Assembly: GCA_012719195.1 (NCBI GenBank)
Contig: JAAYAV010000201.1
Coordinates: 1-32,478, forward strand
Direction of reading: 5' to 3'
DNA length: 32,478 nt
From: Anaerolineae bacterium
GTDB taxonomy: Bacteria > Chloroflexota > Anaerolineae > DRVO01
Shown here: in pieces, positions 14,523 to 23,500 of the stretch
Position numbering within the stretch: position 1 is the first letter of the stretch
Layout: each line of letters begins with the position of its first letter
Position numbers and translations under genes: made by a program
The notes under the pieces: model-generated
Seen by the model: only the letters and a program-made list of their open reading frames with translations
What the model was told of the DNA's origin: nothing
The model's database searches: none

Positions 14523-15992
14523 ATGTACCAGACTCTCAGTGCGCGTAATGATGTTTACATCACACCACAGGCGATCATCGCCAACGCCCTGCTGCAGATG
14601 TCGGCCCTGGAACTCGACCAGGCTGTCAGTGAGGCCCTCGCCGAGAACCCCGCCCTGGAGATGCCCTCTCCGGTGGTCTGTCCCCGCTGCGGAACTCCCC
14701 TAGCCAACGGGATCTGCCCTCTGTGTGCGACCCACGGCCGCAACGCCGAGATCCGACGCGACGAGGACGGCTGGTGGAACGATGACTCGCGCTGGCGAAC
14801 GCGAAACATCCCGCTGGGAGAGGAGGACGATTTCGACCCCCTCACCCTGGTAGCCGCGGAGACGACGCTGGCCGAGCACATGCTGGAGCAGTTGGCGCCG
14901 CTCCTTGAGCCGGACGAACTAGAGATCGCCGTCTACATCACCGACTCTCTGGATGTGCATGGCTTCTTCACCGTCCCGCTGGAGGAGGCGGCCGAGCACC
15001 TGCATTGTACCCAGGAGCGGATAGAGGCGGTTCTCGCCAAGGTGCACACCATCGATCCGCCCGGAGTGGGTGCTCGATCGGTGCAGGAGGGGCTGCTCAT
15101 TCAGCTCGCCCAGCTCGAGAACGCCAATGGGTACACGGAGCCCGCCCGGCGCATTCTCAGCGAATGCTGGGACTCCTTCTCCCGCCTGAGCCTGGACGCC
15201 ATCGCCCGCCGGCTGCGTCTCTCCGAAGACGACGTGTCGGAGACTATCACCTTCATCGGGCGCAACCTGAACCCCTTCCCGGCCAACATCAACTGGAGCG
15301 GGCCGGGACCCCGCAGCGAGGGCGGCTCCCTTCAGCCCGATATCATTGTGCGGTCGCGACCGGGAAGCGAGAGCAAGTACGAGATTGAGATCCCGGACAG
15401 CCGGCGCTACCGCCTGCGCGTGAACGGTCTCTACCAGCAGATGGCCCGGGACATCAGGGCCGGCGACTGCCAGGCGACCTACGCGGAGTCCGAACACCTG
15501 CGCGAGCACCTCGCGCAAGCCAGGCTCTTCATCAACTGCGTGCGGCAGCGTTGGCAGACATTGGAGCGAATCGCGCTCGCCCTGGTGGACATTCAGGAGG
15601 AGTTCCTAGACAAGGGGTACCGGCACCTCCGGCCTTTGACTCGCTCTGAGCTCGCCGATATAGTCGGGGTGCATGAGTCTACGGTCGGCAGGGCAGTGGC
15701 CAACAAGGCCATAATGCTGCCCAACAACCGGATCATCCCACTCTCGGACCTTTTCGACGGTTCCCTGGCGGTGAAGTGCGTCATCGAAGAGATAGTGCTC
15801 CAGGAGAACGAAGCCCTGAGCGACCAGAAGATCGCGGACGTCCTCCAGTCTCGGGGCTACAACCTGGCCCGACGGACGGTGGCCAAGTACCGGGACGCGG
15901 TGGGGATTCCACCGGCGCGGGTGCGAGCCGCCCTGAAGACGCGCGCCTGGCGCCCGCTGTGGGTGCCACCCGAGCACGCCGGCGCCTTCTAG
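14523..15992 (+). CDS. rpoN: RNA polymerase sigma-54 factor with zinc-ribbon insert
   Basis: Sigma-54 directs RNA polymerase to -24/-12 promoters and needs an AAA+ activator to open them. Region I is recognisable (ITPQAIIANALLQMSALELDQAVSEALAENPALE, about 12-46) but poor in glutamine. It is followed by a zinc-ribbon-like insert, Cys53-x2-Cys56-x8-Cys65-x2-Cys68, in place of the usual acidic linker. The core-binding domain follows (about 100-280). The helix-turn-helix (SELADIVGVHESTVGRAV) and the RpoN box ARRTVAKYR (449-457), which reads the -24 element, are intact. Length is 489 residues. ATG 14523 has GGAGG at 14513-14517. ATG 14508 is in frame but lacks a site. The gene has a sigma-54 promoter of its own. 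The kinase gene overlaps its 3' end. Confidence 0.93.
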   Translation: MYQTLSARNDVYITPQAIIANALLQMSALELDQAVSEALAENPALEMPSPVVCPRCGTPLANGICPLCATHGRNAEIRRDEDGWWNDDSRWRTRNIPLGEEDDFDPLTLVAAETTLAEHMLEQLAPLLEPDELEIAVYITDSLDVHGFFTVPLEEAAEHLHCTQERIEAVLAKVHTIDPPGVGARSVQEGLLIQLAQLENANGYTEPARRILSECWDSFSRLSLDAIARRLRLSEDDVSETITFIGRNLNPFPANINWSGPGPRSEGGSLQPDIIVRSRPGSESKYEIEIPDSRRYRLRVNGLYQQMARDIRAGDCQATYAESEHLREHLAQARLFINCVRQRWQTLERIALALVDIQEEFLDKGYRHLRPLTRSELADIVGVHESTVGRAVANKAIMLPNNRIIPLSDLFDGSLAVKCVIEEIVLQENEALSDQKIADVLQSRGYNLARRTVAKYRDAVGIPPARVRAALKTRAWRPLWVPPEHAGAF

Positions 15993-18343
15993 ACTTCACT
16001 ATCGGGAGGACCCCGCTCCTCATCGGGGTCGCGGTCCTGATCGTCGCGGCTCTGAGCCTTGGCTATGTCGTTCAGAGCCGTCTGCCCGTCGCTGACGTCG
16101 CCCTCGAATCCAGCTGGGGCGGTGACCCCCTCACCGTCGCCATCGGCGTCGACGGGATGCCGCTCTCCTTCACCCGCAGCGGTGAACGCGTGGGCCTGTG
16201 GCCGGATCTCTTTGACCAGGCCCCGCTCGCCAGCCGATCCTGGTCCGTACTGAGCACCTCCGAGTCCGATGCCGCTGCCGCGGCCGCTGCCGGAGCCGCC
16301 GACGTGGCGCTGCTGCCGGTGGTGCGTGGCCAGAGCGCCTTTGGCCTGACAGTGTCGGAGCCCCTGGCCAGTCACTCCGGTTCCCTCTTCGCCCTTGCCC
16401 CCATTCTGGGCACCGAATCCCTCGCCGGGCAGTCAGTGGCTTGGTCCGGCGCCGAGGGTCTGGTCCCGGTGCTAATGCGGCTCGGGGCCGAGCCCGTCGC
16501 CACCATGTCGGTGGACGACTGCCTGACCAGGGTACTCACCGGAACCGTAGTCGCTTGTGCTATGGACGAGGCGGTGGGGCGAGCGCACGCCGCTGCCCTC
16601 GGCCTGAGTGAGCGCCTGCTGATCGTCGGCAGCCCCATAGCCACCATCGACTACATCCTGGCCTGGCGGCCGGCCGATGGCGTGGCCGCAAAGGTACTGC
16701 CACGCTGGATTGCCACGGCGTCCGAGGCGGGCGTGCTGCCCAGCCTGCAACGGCAGTGGCTTGGAATGCCCCTGCAGACGCGCATGGCTCCCAGCTGGAC
16801 CGGCATTAGCAGCGGACTGGCGGCGGCCTTGGCCAGCGTGTCAATGGTTGCCGTCGCCGTCGGGCTCCAGAACCGCCGGCTGCGGTCGACCATCTCCCGG
16901 CGAGCGCGCGCCTTGGCGCGCTCGGAGCCACGACACGCCGCGGCCTTCCAGGCCACCCGCGACGCGGTCTTCGTTCTCGAGCCGCGCGAGCTGACCATCC
17001 TCGAGGCCAACCAACGCGCCTACGAGCTAACAGGTCACGAACCCGGCCGGCTGATTGGAGTGCAGTTCACTGAACTTCTCCCGGCTCGACAGCGGCGACT
17101 ACTGCGCCGGACCTTCCTGGACGAGGAGCCGGTGGACCTGGATGACCTGCCGTTAGTTCACACGGAAGGCACTGTCGCCACCGTGTCCCTTCATAGCTTC
17201 GTGGTGGCAACCGCGTCTGGGACCGAGCGAGTGTGCCTGGCCACCGATATGACTGAGAGTATCGGCAATCGGCGCGAGGTCGACCGCCTGGCCGACCTCG
17301 CACGGCGCCTGATCCAGGCGGTACCGGTGCCCCTGCTCGTCATCGATGCCGCCGGGCAAGTGCTGGCGGCCAACCCAGCAGTGACGCGAATCGGACTGCC
17401 CGAGGACGCCGCCGGCCAACCCGTGGACAACTTGCTCCAGTCCACGCCGGAGCCCATGGGCAAGCAGATAGCCTCGCTGGTAGGCCGGCGCGACGGCAGC
17501 AGCCAGGCAACGACTGTCATGGCTGGAGCCGACAGCGAGTCCGGTGTGCCCGGTACACTCGCCCCGCTGGGAGAGGACACAAACCCTTGGGGAGCGCTCC
17601 TCGTGGTGGCAGAAGCGACCGATGGCGGCCCAGCACCCGGCCAGGATCAGCGCCTCGACGTGCTAAGTGCCCTCGGACAGGTCTCCGGCGTTCTGGCACA
17701 CGACATCCGCTCTCGCGTCACCAACGCCAGCCTGGGTGTGCAGATGCTGGAGGAGGGACTCCCGCCCGACGACCCGGACCGGGTGTCGGTCCGCATCGTG
17801 CGCGAGGAGATCGACTTCACCATGGAGATGGTGGACGACATCCTGACGCTGCTACGGCCGGGCAAGGTGCAGCGTGATGCTTGCCGCGTGGACGAGATTC
17901 TGGAGCGTGTAGTTGTGGCGCAGGCGTCCCTGAGTCATAGTAGTGGCGTAGAAGTGCTGGCGTCGCTCGCCTCGGGGATACCGGCCGTAACCGGAGACCC
18001 GGTGCAGCTCGAGCGCGCCCTCACCAACCTGGTGAAGAACGCTATCGAGGCCTCGCCCGTGGGCGGAGTGGTTAGTGTGGGCGTCGAACTGCTCGCCGGA
18101 GCCGCCCGCGTCAGTGGTCGTGATGAACTGCGCGTCACCATAGCGGACCAGGGTGCGGGGATACCACCCCACATCCGCGGACGGCTCTTCGAGCCCTACG
18201 CCACCGGCAAGCGTGGCGGGACCGGGCTGGGGCTTTCTATCGTGAAGAAGATCATAGATGAGCACAGGGGACGGATCGAGGTGGGTAGCCGCGTCAATAG
18301 CGGAACGACCTTCACCGTCTACCTACCTGTAAGTAGGGATTGA
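15959..18343 (+). CDS. sensor histidine kinase with extracytoplasmic solute-binding-like domain and two PAS domains
   Basis: This is a membrane kinase that probably phosphorylates the activator encoded next. Numbered from GTG 15959: membrane helix about 18-38; an extracytoplasmic domain resembling family-3 solute-binding proteins (about 55-275, DPLTVAIGVDGMPLSFT); second helix about 282-303; two PAS-like domains (about 325-430 and 445-540); HisKA with His581 in LAHDIRSRVTN; and an ATPase domain with N box (NLVKNAIEAS), ADQGAGIPP and GGTGLGLSIVKKI. The H box lacks the usual HE-[IL]-R-NP-L proline. The start is uncertain. The frame is open from 15776, but that stretch overlaps rpoN and is low complexity. 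GTG 15959 precedes the first helix with a 34-base overlap. The sensed ligand is unknown. Architecture is NtrB-like with a BvgS-type sensor. Confidence 0.88.
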   Translation: MGATRARRRLLDFTIGRTPLLIGVAVLIVAALSLGYVVQSRLPVADVALESSWGGDPLTVAIGVDGMPLSFTRSGERVGLWPDLFDQAPLASRSWSVLSTSESDAAAAAAAGAADVALLPVVRGQSAFGLTVSEPLASHSGSLFALAPILGTESLAGQSVAWSGAEGLVPVLMRLGAEPVATMSVDDCLTRVLTGTVVACAMDEAVGRAHAAALGLSERLLIVGSPIATIDYILAWRPADGVAAKVLPRWIATASEAGVLPSLQRQWLGMPLQTRMAPSWTGISSGLAAALASVSMVAVAVGLQNRRLRSTISRRARALARSEPRHAAAFQATRDAVFVLEPRELTILEANQRAYELTGHEPGRLIGVQFTELLPARQRRLLRRTFLDEEPVDLDDLPLVHTEGTVATVSLHSFVVATASGTERVCLATDMTESIGNRREVDRLADLARRLIQAVPVPLLVIDAAGQVLAANPAVTRIGLPEDAAGQPVDNLLQSTPEPMGKQIASLVGRRDGSSQATTVMAGADSESGVPGTLAPLGEDTNPWGALLVVAEATDGGPAPGQDQRLDVLSALGQVSGVLAHDIRSRVTNASLGVQMLEEGLPPDDPDRVSVRIVREEIDFTMEMVDDILTLLRPGKVQRDACRVDEILERVVVAQASLSHSSGVEVLASLASGIPAVTGDPVQLERALTNLVKNAIEASPVGGVVSVGVELLAGAARVSGRDELRVTIADQGAGIPPHIRGRLFEPYATGKRGGTGLGLSIVKKIIDEHRGRIEVGSRVNSGTTFTVYLPVSRD

Positions 18344-18351
18344 GGTCAGAA

Positions 18352-19713
18352 ATGCCCGGAAGCATCCTTATCGTTGAAGACGACGTCAGTACCAGGCTCT
18401 TTCTGGCCACGTCGATCCGCCGCGATGGCTATGTGGTTCGCGAGGCCAGCACGGTAGAGGAGGCCCTAGACCAACTCCAGAAGCATCCCATCGACCTAGT
18501 GATTCTCGACCTGGGGCTGCCCGACCGTTCCGGGATGGAGCTGCTTCCGGAGGTCACCGCGTCCGATCCGAATCTGCCCGTAATCGTCCTCACGTCGTCG
18601 CAAGAGCCTGCCGACGCCGTGCTGGCCATGAAGCTTCGCGCCTGCGACTTCCTCATAAAACCCCCGAATCTTGTGTCTCTGAAACAGATCATCGCCCACC
18701 TCCTCAACACCGCTCAGCTGCACGATCACATCGAGGTGCTCAAGTCCAGCCAGGGAGACGCGTCTCAGCCCTTTGTGCTGGGCAAGAGCCGGGCTATGGG
18801 GCAGGTGCTGGAGATGGTCGAGGACGTCGCGCCGCTGCCGACGAGTGTCCTCATTCTGGGCGAGAGCGGAACCGGCAAGGAGCGCATCGCCAGGCTCCTC
18901 CACGACCGGAGCCCTCGGGCCAGGCACCCGTTCATTGCCGTCAACACCGCTGCCATACCCGACAATCTGATGGAGAGCGAGTTCTTCGGCGCCATGCGCG
19001 GTTCATACTCAGGCGCCACCAAGGATCGCAAGGGTATCATCGAGCACACCCACGGCGGGACCCTCTTTCTGGATGAGATCAGCTCCATGAAGCCCGACCT
19101 TCAGGTGAAGCTGCTGCGCGTCCTCGAGGACGGCAAGGTCCGTCGGCTGGGATCGAGCTCCGATATCGAGGTGGACACGCGGATCATCAGCGCCTCCAAC
19201 CAGGACCTACAGGAGATGATCCAGGCGGGCACGTTCCGCGAGGATCTCTACTACCGGCTGGCGGTGGTGGTCATCGAGTTGCCGCCCCTGCGGGAGCGCC
19301 TAGAGGACATCCCCGACCTGACGGCCGCCTATATCGATCACTTCAACCGCGAGCTGAGCCGCTTCGTGGAAGGAGTGACACCGGAAGCGCTATCCTGCCT
19401 GAAGGCCTACTCCTGGCCCGGCAACATCCGGGAGCTCCGCAACGTGATCGAGCGGGCCATGATCAGGGCCAAGGAGGGCGAGATCGGGCTGGAGCACCTG
19501 CCGCGGGAGCTCCAGAGGGTCAGTTTGAGAGCGATCTCGCCGCGGCCCACCGCCAGGGACGATCCCGGACGCCTCGCCCACTCCCTGGTTGACTATGATA
19601 AGCAGCTTATCAGCCAGGCGCTGGTACAGGCCGACGGAGACCGCGAGTATGCCGCCAGGCTACTCGGCATCACCGTCGAGGAGATGGACCGCCGGCTGGC
19701 CGCCTCGAGCTGA
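18352..19713 (+). CDS. sigma-54-dependent response regulator (NtrC family)
   Basis: This 453-residue activator of sigma-54 promoters has three domains. The receiver (1-120) has EDD, phospho-Asp in ILDLGLPD, LTSS and IKPP. The AAA+ domain (about 145-375) has Walker A GESGTGKE at 170-177 and Walker B GTLFLDE with Asp241-Glu242. A Fis-type DNA-binding tail (about 415-453) has AARLLGITVEEMDRRL. The sigma-54-contacting loop reads GSYSGA (217-222) instead of GAFTGA, preceded by EFFGAMR instead of ELFGHEK. Phe-to-Tyr is tolerated in known activators, but the Thr-to-Ser and second-position Ala-to-Ser changes are less usual. The frame opens at TTG 18340, but ATG 18352 has GAGGT upstream and begins at the receiver. 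It follows the kinase gene by 8 bases. Confidence 0.94.
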   Translation: MPGSILIVEDDVSTRLFLATSIRRDGYVVREASTVEEALDQLQKHPIDLVILDLGLPDRSGMELLPEVTASDPNLPVIVLTSSQEPADAVLAMKLRACDFLIKPPNLVSLKQIIAHLLNTAQLHDHIEVLKSSQGDASQPFVLGKSRAMGQVLEMVEDVAPLPTSVLILGESGTGKERIARLLHDRSPRARHPFIAVNTAAIPDNLMESEFFGAMRGSYSGATKDRKGIIEHTHGGTLFLDEISSMKPDLQVKLLRVLEDGKVRRLGSSSDIEVDTRIISASNQDLQEMIQAGTFREDLYYRLAVVVIELPPLRERLEDIPDLTAAYIDHFNRELSRFVEGVTPEALSCLKAYSWPGNIRELRNVIERAMIRAKEGEIGLEHLPRELQRVSLRAISPRPTARDDPGRLAHSLVDYDKQLISQALVQADGDREYAARLLGITVEEMDRRLAASS

Positions 19714-19722
19714 CCCCCACCC

Positions 19723-19738
19723 TGGCATACTAATTGCA
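19723..19738 (+). promoter_or_regulatory. sigma-54 promoter upstream of the stand-alone receiver gene
   Basis: TGGCATACTAATTGCA fits TGGCAYR-N4-TTGCW exactly, including the 10-base GG-to-GC distance. It is 9 bases past the activator stop and 54 bases before the receiver start at 19793. The predicted start of transcription is near 19749. It would drive the receiver, the small membrane protein and perhaps the TPR/protease genes. Confidence 0.8.
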
Positions 19739-19741
19739 GTT

Positions 19742-19788
19742 AGCCCTCGGGTGACGCCGCAAGGCGTCGGCATCTTCGCCCGAGGGTT
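19742..19788 (+). promoter_or_regulatory. structured leader that can hide the receiver gene's ribosome site
   Basis: CCCTCGGG (19744-19751) pairs with CCCGAGGG (19779-19786), extendable by A-T and G-T pairs to 19742/19788. Inside it, GACGCC-GCAA-GGCGTC (19753-19768) makes a 6-bp hairpin with a GNRA tetraloop. The 3' outer arm contains GAGGG, the only ribosome-site-like sequence before the receiver gene. It could also act as a terminator for the activator gene, since the tail is TTCGCTTT. Confidence 0.55.
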
Positions 19789-19792
19789 CGCT

Positions 19793-20179
19793 TTGCCCAT
19801 GGTCCCACAGCGCGTACTCCTGGTTGACGATCAGCCCGCGGCGCTACACTTCCTGCGCAGCGGCCTTCTGCACGCCTGGCCCTCCTGTCAGGTGGACTTG
19901 GCCGGCAACGCGACCCAGGCCGAGCCGCTCATCCGGCGGCACCGCTATGACGCCATGATTACCGACTACCACCTAGGAGACGGCACCGGGCTGGACCTGG
20001 CCCGGCTGGCCCGGCGACGACTGCCGCTGGCTACCATCGTTCTCACTTCGGCTTCGCCGTATGCCCTTGCCGATGCAGAGATCGAGGCGCGCGAGTGCTG
20101 CATCGGTCTGTTGCCGAAGCCCATCGAGTTCAGTCGACTCCTGCAGTCACTGCAGGTAGATCCGGTGGTGGTGCCATGA
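19793..20179 (+). CDS. stand-alone receiver (CheY-like) protein
   Basis: This is a single-domain response regulator of 128 residues from TTG 19793 (126 from ATG 19799). It shows VLLVDDQPAAL with the acidic pair, the phospho-acceptor Asp in MITDYHLGDGTGLDL (residue 58 from TTG), IVLTSASPYA with the conserved Thr, and LLPKPIEF with the conserved Lys. No output domain follows. GAGGG at 19782-19786 is 6 bases from the TTG and 12 from the ATG, so I prefer the TTG, though either is possible. It probably passes phosphate or binds a partner such as the TPR protein or the adjacent membrane protein. It overlaps the next gene by ATGA. Confidence 0.88.
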   Translation: MPMVPQRVLLVDDQPAALHFLRSGLLHAWPSCQVDLAGNATQAEPLIRRHRYDAMITDYHLGDGTGLDLARLARRRLPLATIVLTSASPYALADAEIEARECCIGLLPKPIEFSRLLQSLQVDPVVVP

Positions 20180-20508
20180 CTCTCGCGCTGGACAGTGAAC
20201 TTCTTCGCATCGCCATGGCAGTTGTGCTCTTCCTGCTGGGCGTCGTCGCCCTTATAGCCGGCCTGCGCCTTATCCTTGCCGGCGAGTACCGCGACGGCAT
20301 GAAGGAACTGGTGGCGCAGTCCACCCGGGTCAGCAAGCGTGGCGTCACCGAGCAGAGCGTGGCCCCCATCATCGAGGCCACCTCCCGGCTTATTGACTCC
20401 GTGGCCGGCCTCGTCCGGACGGCCTTCGGCATGGGAGCCTTCCTGTGTCTTCTCGGTGTCGCTCTGTGCACCATCTCTGTTTGGATCATTTGGGTCACGC
20501 TACCGTGA
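20176..20508 (+). CDS. small two-helix membrane protein, unknown function
   Basis: The 110-residue protein has an N-terminal membrane helix (about 10-34, ending AGLRLILAGEY), a polar and probably helical segment (about 35-80, KELVAQSTRVSKRGVTEQSVAPIIEATSRLIDSVAGLV), and a second helix (about 83-107) ending WIIWVTLP. I do not recognise the family. It starts within the receiver stop codon (ATGA) and ends 11 bases before the TPR gene, so the three are probably co-transcribed and translationally linked. A membrane tether or receptor for the soluble receiver/TPR proteins is one reading of the arrangement. Confidence 0.75.
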   Translation: MTLALDSELLRIAMAVVLFLLGVVALIAGLRLILAGEYRDGMKELVAQSTRVSKRGVTEQSVAPIIEATSRLIDSVAGLVRTAFGMGAFLCLLGVALCTISVWIIWVTLP

Positions 20509-20519
20509 TTGGAGGTTCC

Positions 20520-23500
20520 ATGGCCGATGTAAGCGCGGTCCCCGGCGCACTCCCCCTCAACCTGCGGGACCAGCGAACTCAGCACACTACCATCGTCACT
20601 ACCGACCTCGAGATGGCCTCGCTTGGCGGTGAGGGCACGACCCTAGTGCTGACCGGTCGAGCCGGAGACGCCCCGGCGATCCCTCACTGGCTTGCCCGCT
20701 CCAGCAGCATCAACTGCGTCCGTCTCTTGGGCGTGCCTGAGATAGAGAACCTCTCGCCGACTTCCGCGGAGCGGTTGGTCGTCTTCGGTACGCGCGAGGT
20801 GGCAGCGGAGCTGACGAAGCGCCTCGACGGCGCCGTCGCGCTAGTGGTGGAACCGGCGCAGGACGCGCAGGTCGCCGCCGCCATCGCGCGCGCCCTGCCG
20901 AGCGGACTCGCGAACGAGCTCTCGGCTGAGGCCCTGCGCGACCCGGAGCTCTGGAGCGCCCTGCACCTGGAGCAGTTCCTGGGCACAGCCATCCGCCTCA
21001 CGCGTCAGGAAGGCGGGACAGCTTGGCTCTCGCGCGCGGCCCTCGTGACCGAGGCGGCTCTAGCGGTAGGAGTAGGCCAGGATCTCCTGCGACGGCTCGG
21101 CGATCGAGTTCTGCAGGGGACTGGTGCCGTCGGCGGGGAGACGGACGCTTCGTCGATGCGGGCTCTCCTATCGGGGCGGCCCGAACCGTTGGCCGTCCAC
21201 CGGCTCTGGGAGGACTACGCGGTCGCCCAGTCGCTCTTGGCCGAGGCACCCGTCGTCCGTACTCTGGTGGCCAATCTAGTGCCCGCCGGGAGCGGCACCG
21301 TAGTCAGCATGCTCTACGGCCTGGCCGACAGCCGCCTCGAGTGGATCCAAGCGCTGATGGCCGAGGGGCCTCAGGGCGCCGAGATGCTGGCCCGCTGCAT
21401 CGCCTGGCAGGATGACCCCAGCGCTCGCCAAGGTTGCGTGGCGGCCGCAGTCGCCGGCGTGTCCGACGCCACCGCGGTGGCCACGTTGGTGCGCGCCCTG
21501 GACGGACTGGTGGGTGCCGACGTGGTGGCGCCGGCAGTGGAAGCGCTCCGGTCACTCGCCCCCAGCAACCTGGCCGCCGTGCACTACATCCTCGCGGGGA
21601 CGGCCATGGCCGCGCGAGTACTGGAGGCACCCGCACTCGCACTGGGGCTGCCGGGCGCAGACTCCGGCCAAGCGGTCGAGTCCGGCATTGAGGCGGCCCT
21701 GAGCACGGCCGACTCCCTGCGCGCGAATCTGCTGTTCCAGCTCGGTCGGTCGGCGGAGGCCAAGGGAGACTGGCAGGAAGCGGCCACTCGCTACCACGCC
21801 GCCTGGCAGTCTGGCCAGCGACTGTCAGTCTACGCCGGCGCGGCGGCGCGCGCCCTGAGTAGAGCCGGGCGTTACGACGACGCCATCCAGGTGCTGGACT
21901 CCGTTGGAGCCACCCTTCCGTCCGATCCCTCGCTGCTTGTGCAACGCGCCGAAGCCTACCTCGGTCTCGGCTGGGCCGATGAGGCGTTGCAGACGGCCCA
22001 GTCGGCTGTCGCCCTCTGCCCCGATTCCGCCTTCGCCCGTGCCGCTGCCGGTCGCACGCTCCAGGCCGCCAGCCGCCTCTCCGAGGCGGAAGCCGAGTGG
22101 ATGGAGGCCGTGCGACTGCGGCCCGCCGACGCCGACGCCCACCTCGACCTGGGCCACTGTCGCTCGGCACTGGGCGACCAGGTCTTGGCGCGGCTCGACT
22201 TCGAGCGCGCCGTGGACTTGCGGCGCGACCACCGTGAGGCCTGCAAGGCGCTGGCGGCGCTGTTGCTGCGGCAGGGCGACCATGCCGGCGCCATCCACCA
22301 CCTGGAACGTCTGTCGGAACTAGAGCCGGCGGACGCACAGGTGCGGGTGCAGCTCGCTGAGGCTCTCGATGCCTCGCGTCAGAACGAACGCGCCGAAGCC
22401 GCCTGGCAAGAGATTCTCGAGCAGGTGTCCGATGACTGGGATGGCTTGCTGGCCACCGGCGCCGCTCTGCGGCGAGCCGGCCGCTTCGATGACGCCGTCA
22501 AGACCCTGAAGCGCGCCATTGCCACCGACCCCTCTGCCGTTGCAGCCGGGATTGAGCTCGCCCAGAGCCTCGAAGCGGCCGGACGGACGGAGGAAGCCCT
22601 GGAGGAGTACAACGCCGTCGTCCGGCGCTTCCCCCAGGAGCCTCTTGCCCACTATCACCTGGGCCGATGTGCAGCCCGAATGGGACAGGTAGATGAGGCC
22701 ATCGCCTCCCTTCAGGAGGCTATCGAGCGCGACCCGGCCCTGTCCGAGGCGCACTACGAGCTCGGGCAGCTACACGAGCATCGAGGGGCACGGGCCGAGG
22801 CACTGGAGTCATACCGTGCCGCTGCTCTCGGCTCAGGCGGCAACCCCCACTATCACGGTGAAGCGGGGCGCCTCTGCCTTGGCCTGGGCCGGTACGAGGA
22901 GGCCGTCCAGCACCTGCGCCGGGCCACCGCGGGGCCGGCAGCCGACGCCGAGACCTACGCCGCTCTCGGAGACGCCCTCTTCCATCGCGGCGCCGACGAG
23001 CAAGCCATGGCTGCCTACCGAAGCGCGGTCGACGGCGAGCCCACCAACCCGTCCTACCATGGCCGGCTGGCTCAGTCGGCCCTCAGGCTGGGCCGGGTCA
23101 ACCAGGCCCTGCGGGAGGCCGAGGAGGCGGTTCGCTTAGCTCCCGACGATCCCGAGTACTTGGCGCTCAAAGCCCAACTGCTGCTGGACATGGGTCGCTC
23201 CCTGACTGCCACCGAGGTGCTGCGGCGCGCCGTCTCCCTCCCCGGTGGCGACGCCTTCCGGGCCGTGCTGGGCGCCGCCTACCGTCGCTCGGGGAACCTG
23301 GAGGCGGCCGAAGCCGAACTCACGGCCGCCGTCGGGCAGCGCCCCGACGACCCGCTCATCCATGAGGAACTGGGTGCCCTCTATGCCGCCCGCGGCGATG
23401 TCGAAGGCGCCCTGCGCGAGGTGCACCACGCCCTCGAACTGGAGACAGACAGCATCGATGCCCGTGTCCGGTTAGCCACCGCCCTGGCTGACCTGGGCGA

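Noticed and set aside
15776..15958. Upstream extension of the histidine kinase frame into rpoN
   Set aside because: The residues are Arg/Pro/Gly-rich, overlap the conserved RpoN box in another frame, and precede the true membrane helix; the kinase more likely starts at GTG 15959.
21304..22338. 344-codon minus-strand frame, and similar long frames at 23791-24432 and 24879-25961, opposite the TPR gene
   Set aside because: Arg/Pro/Gly-rich low-complexity translations opposite a convincing TPR coding frame; typical GC-driven shadow frames.
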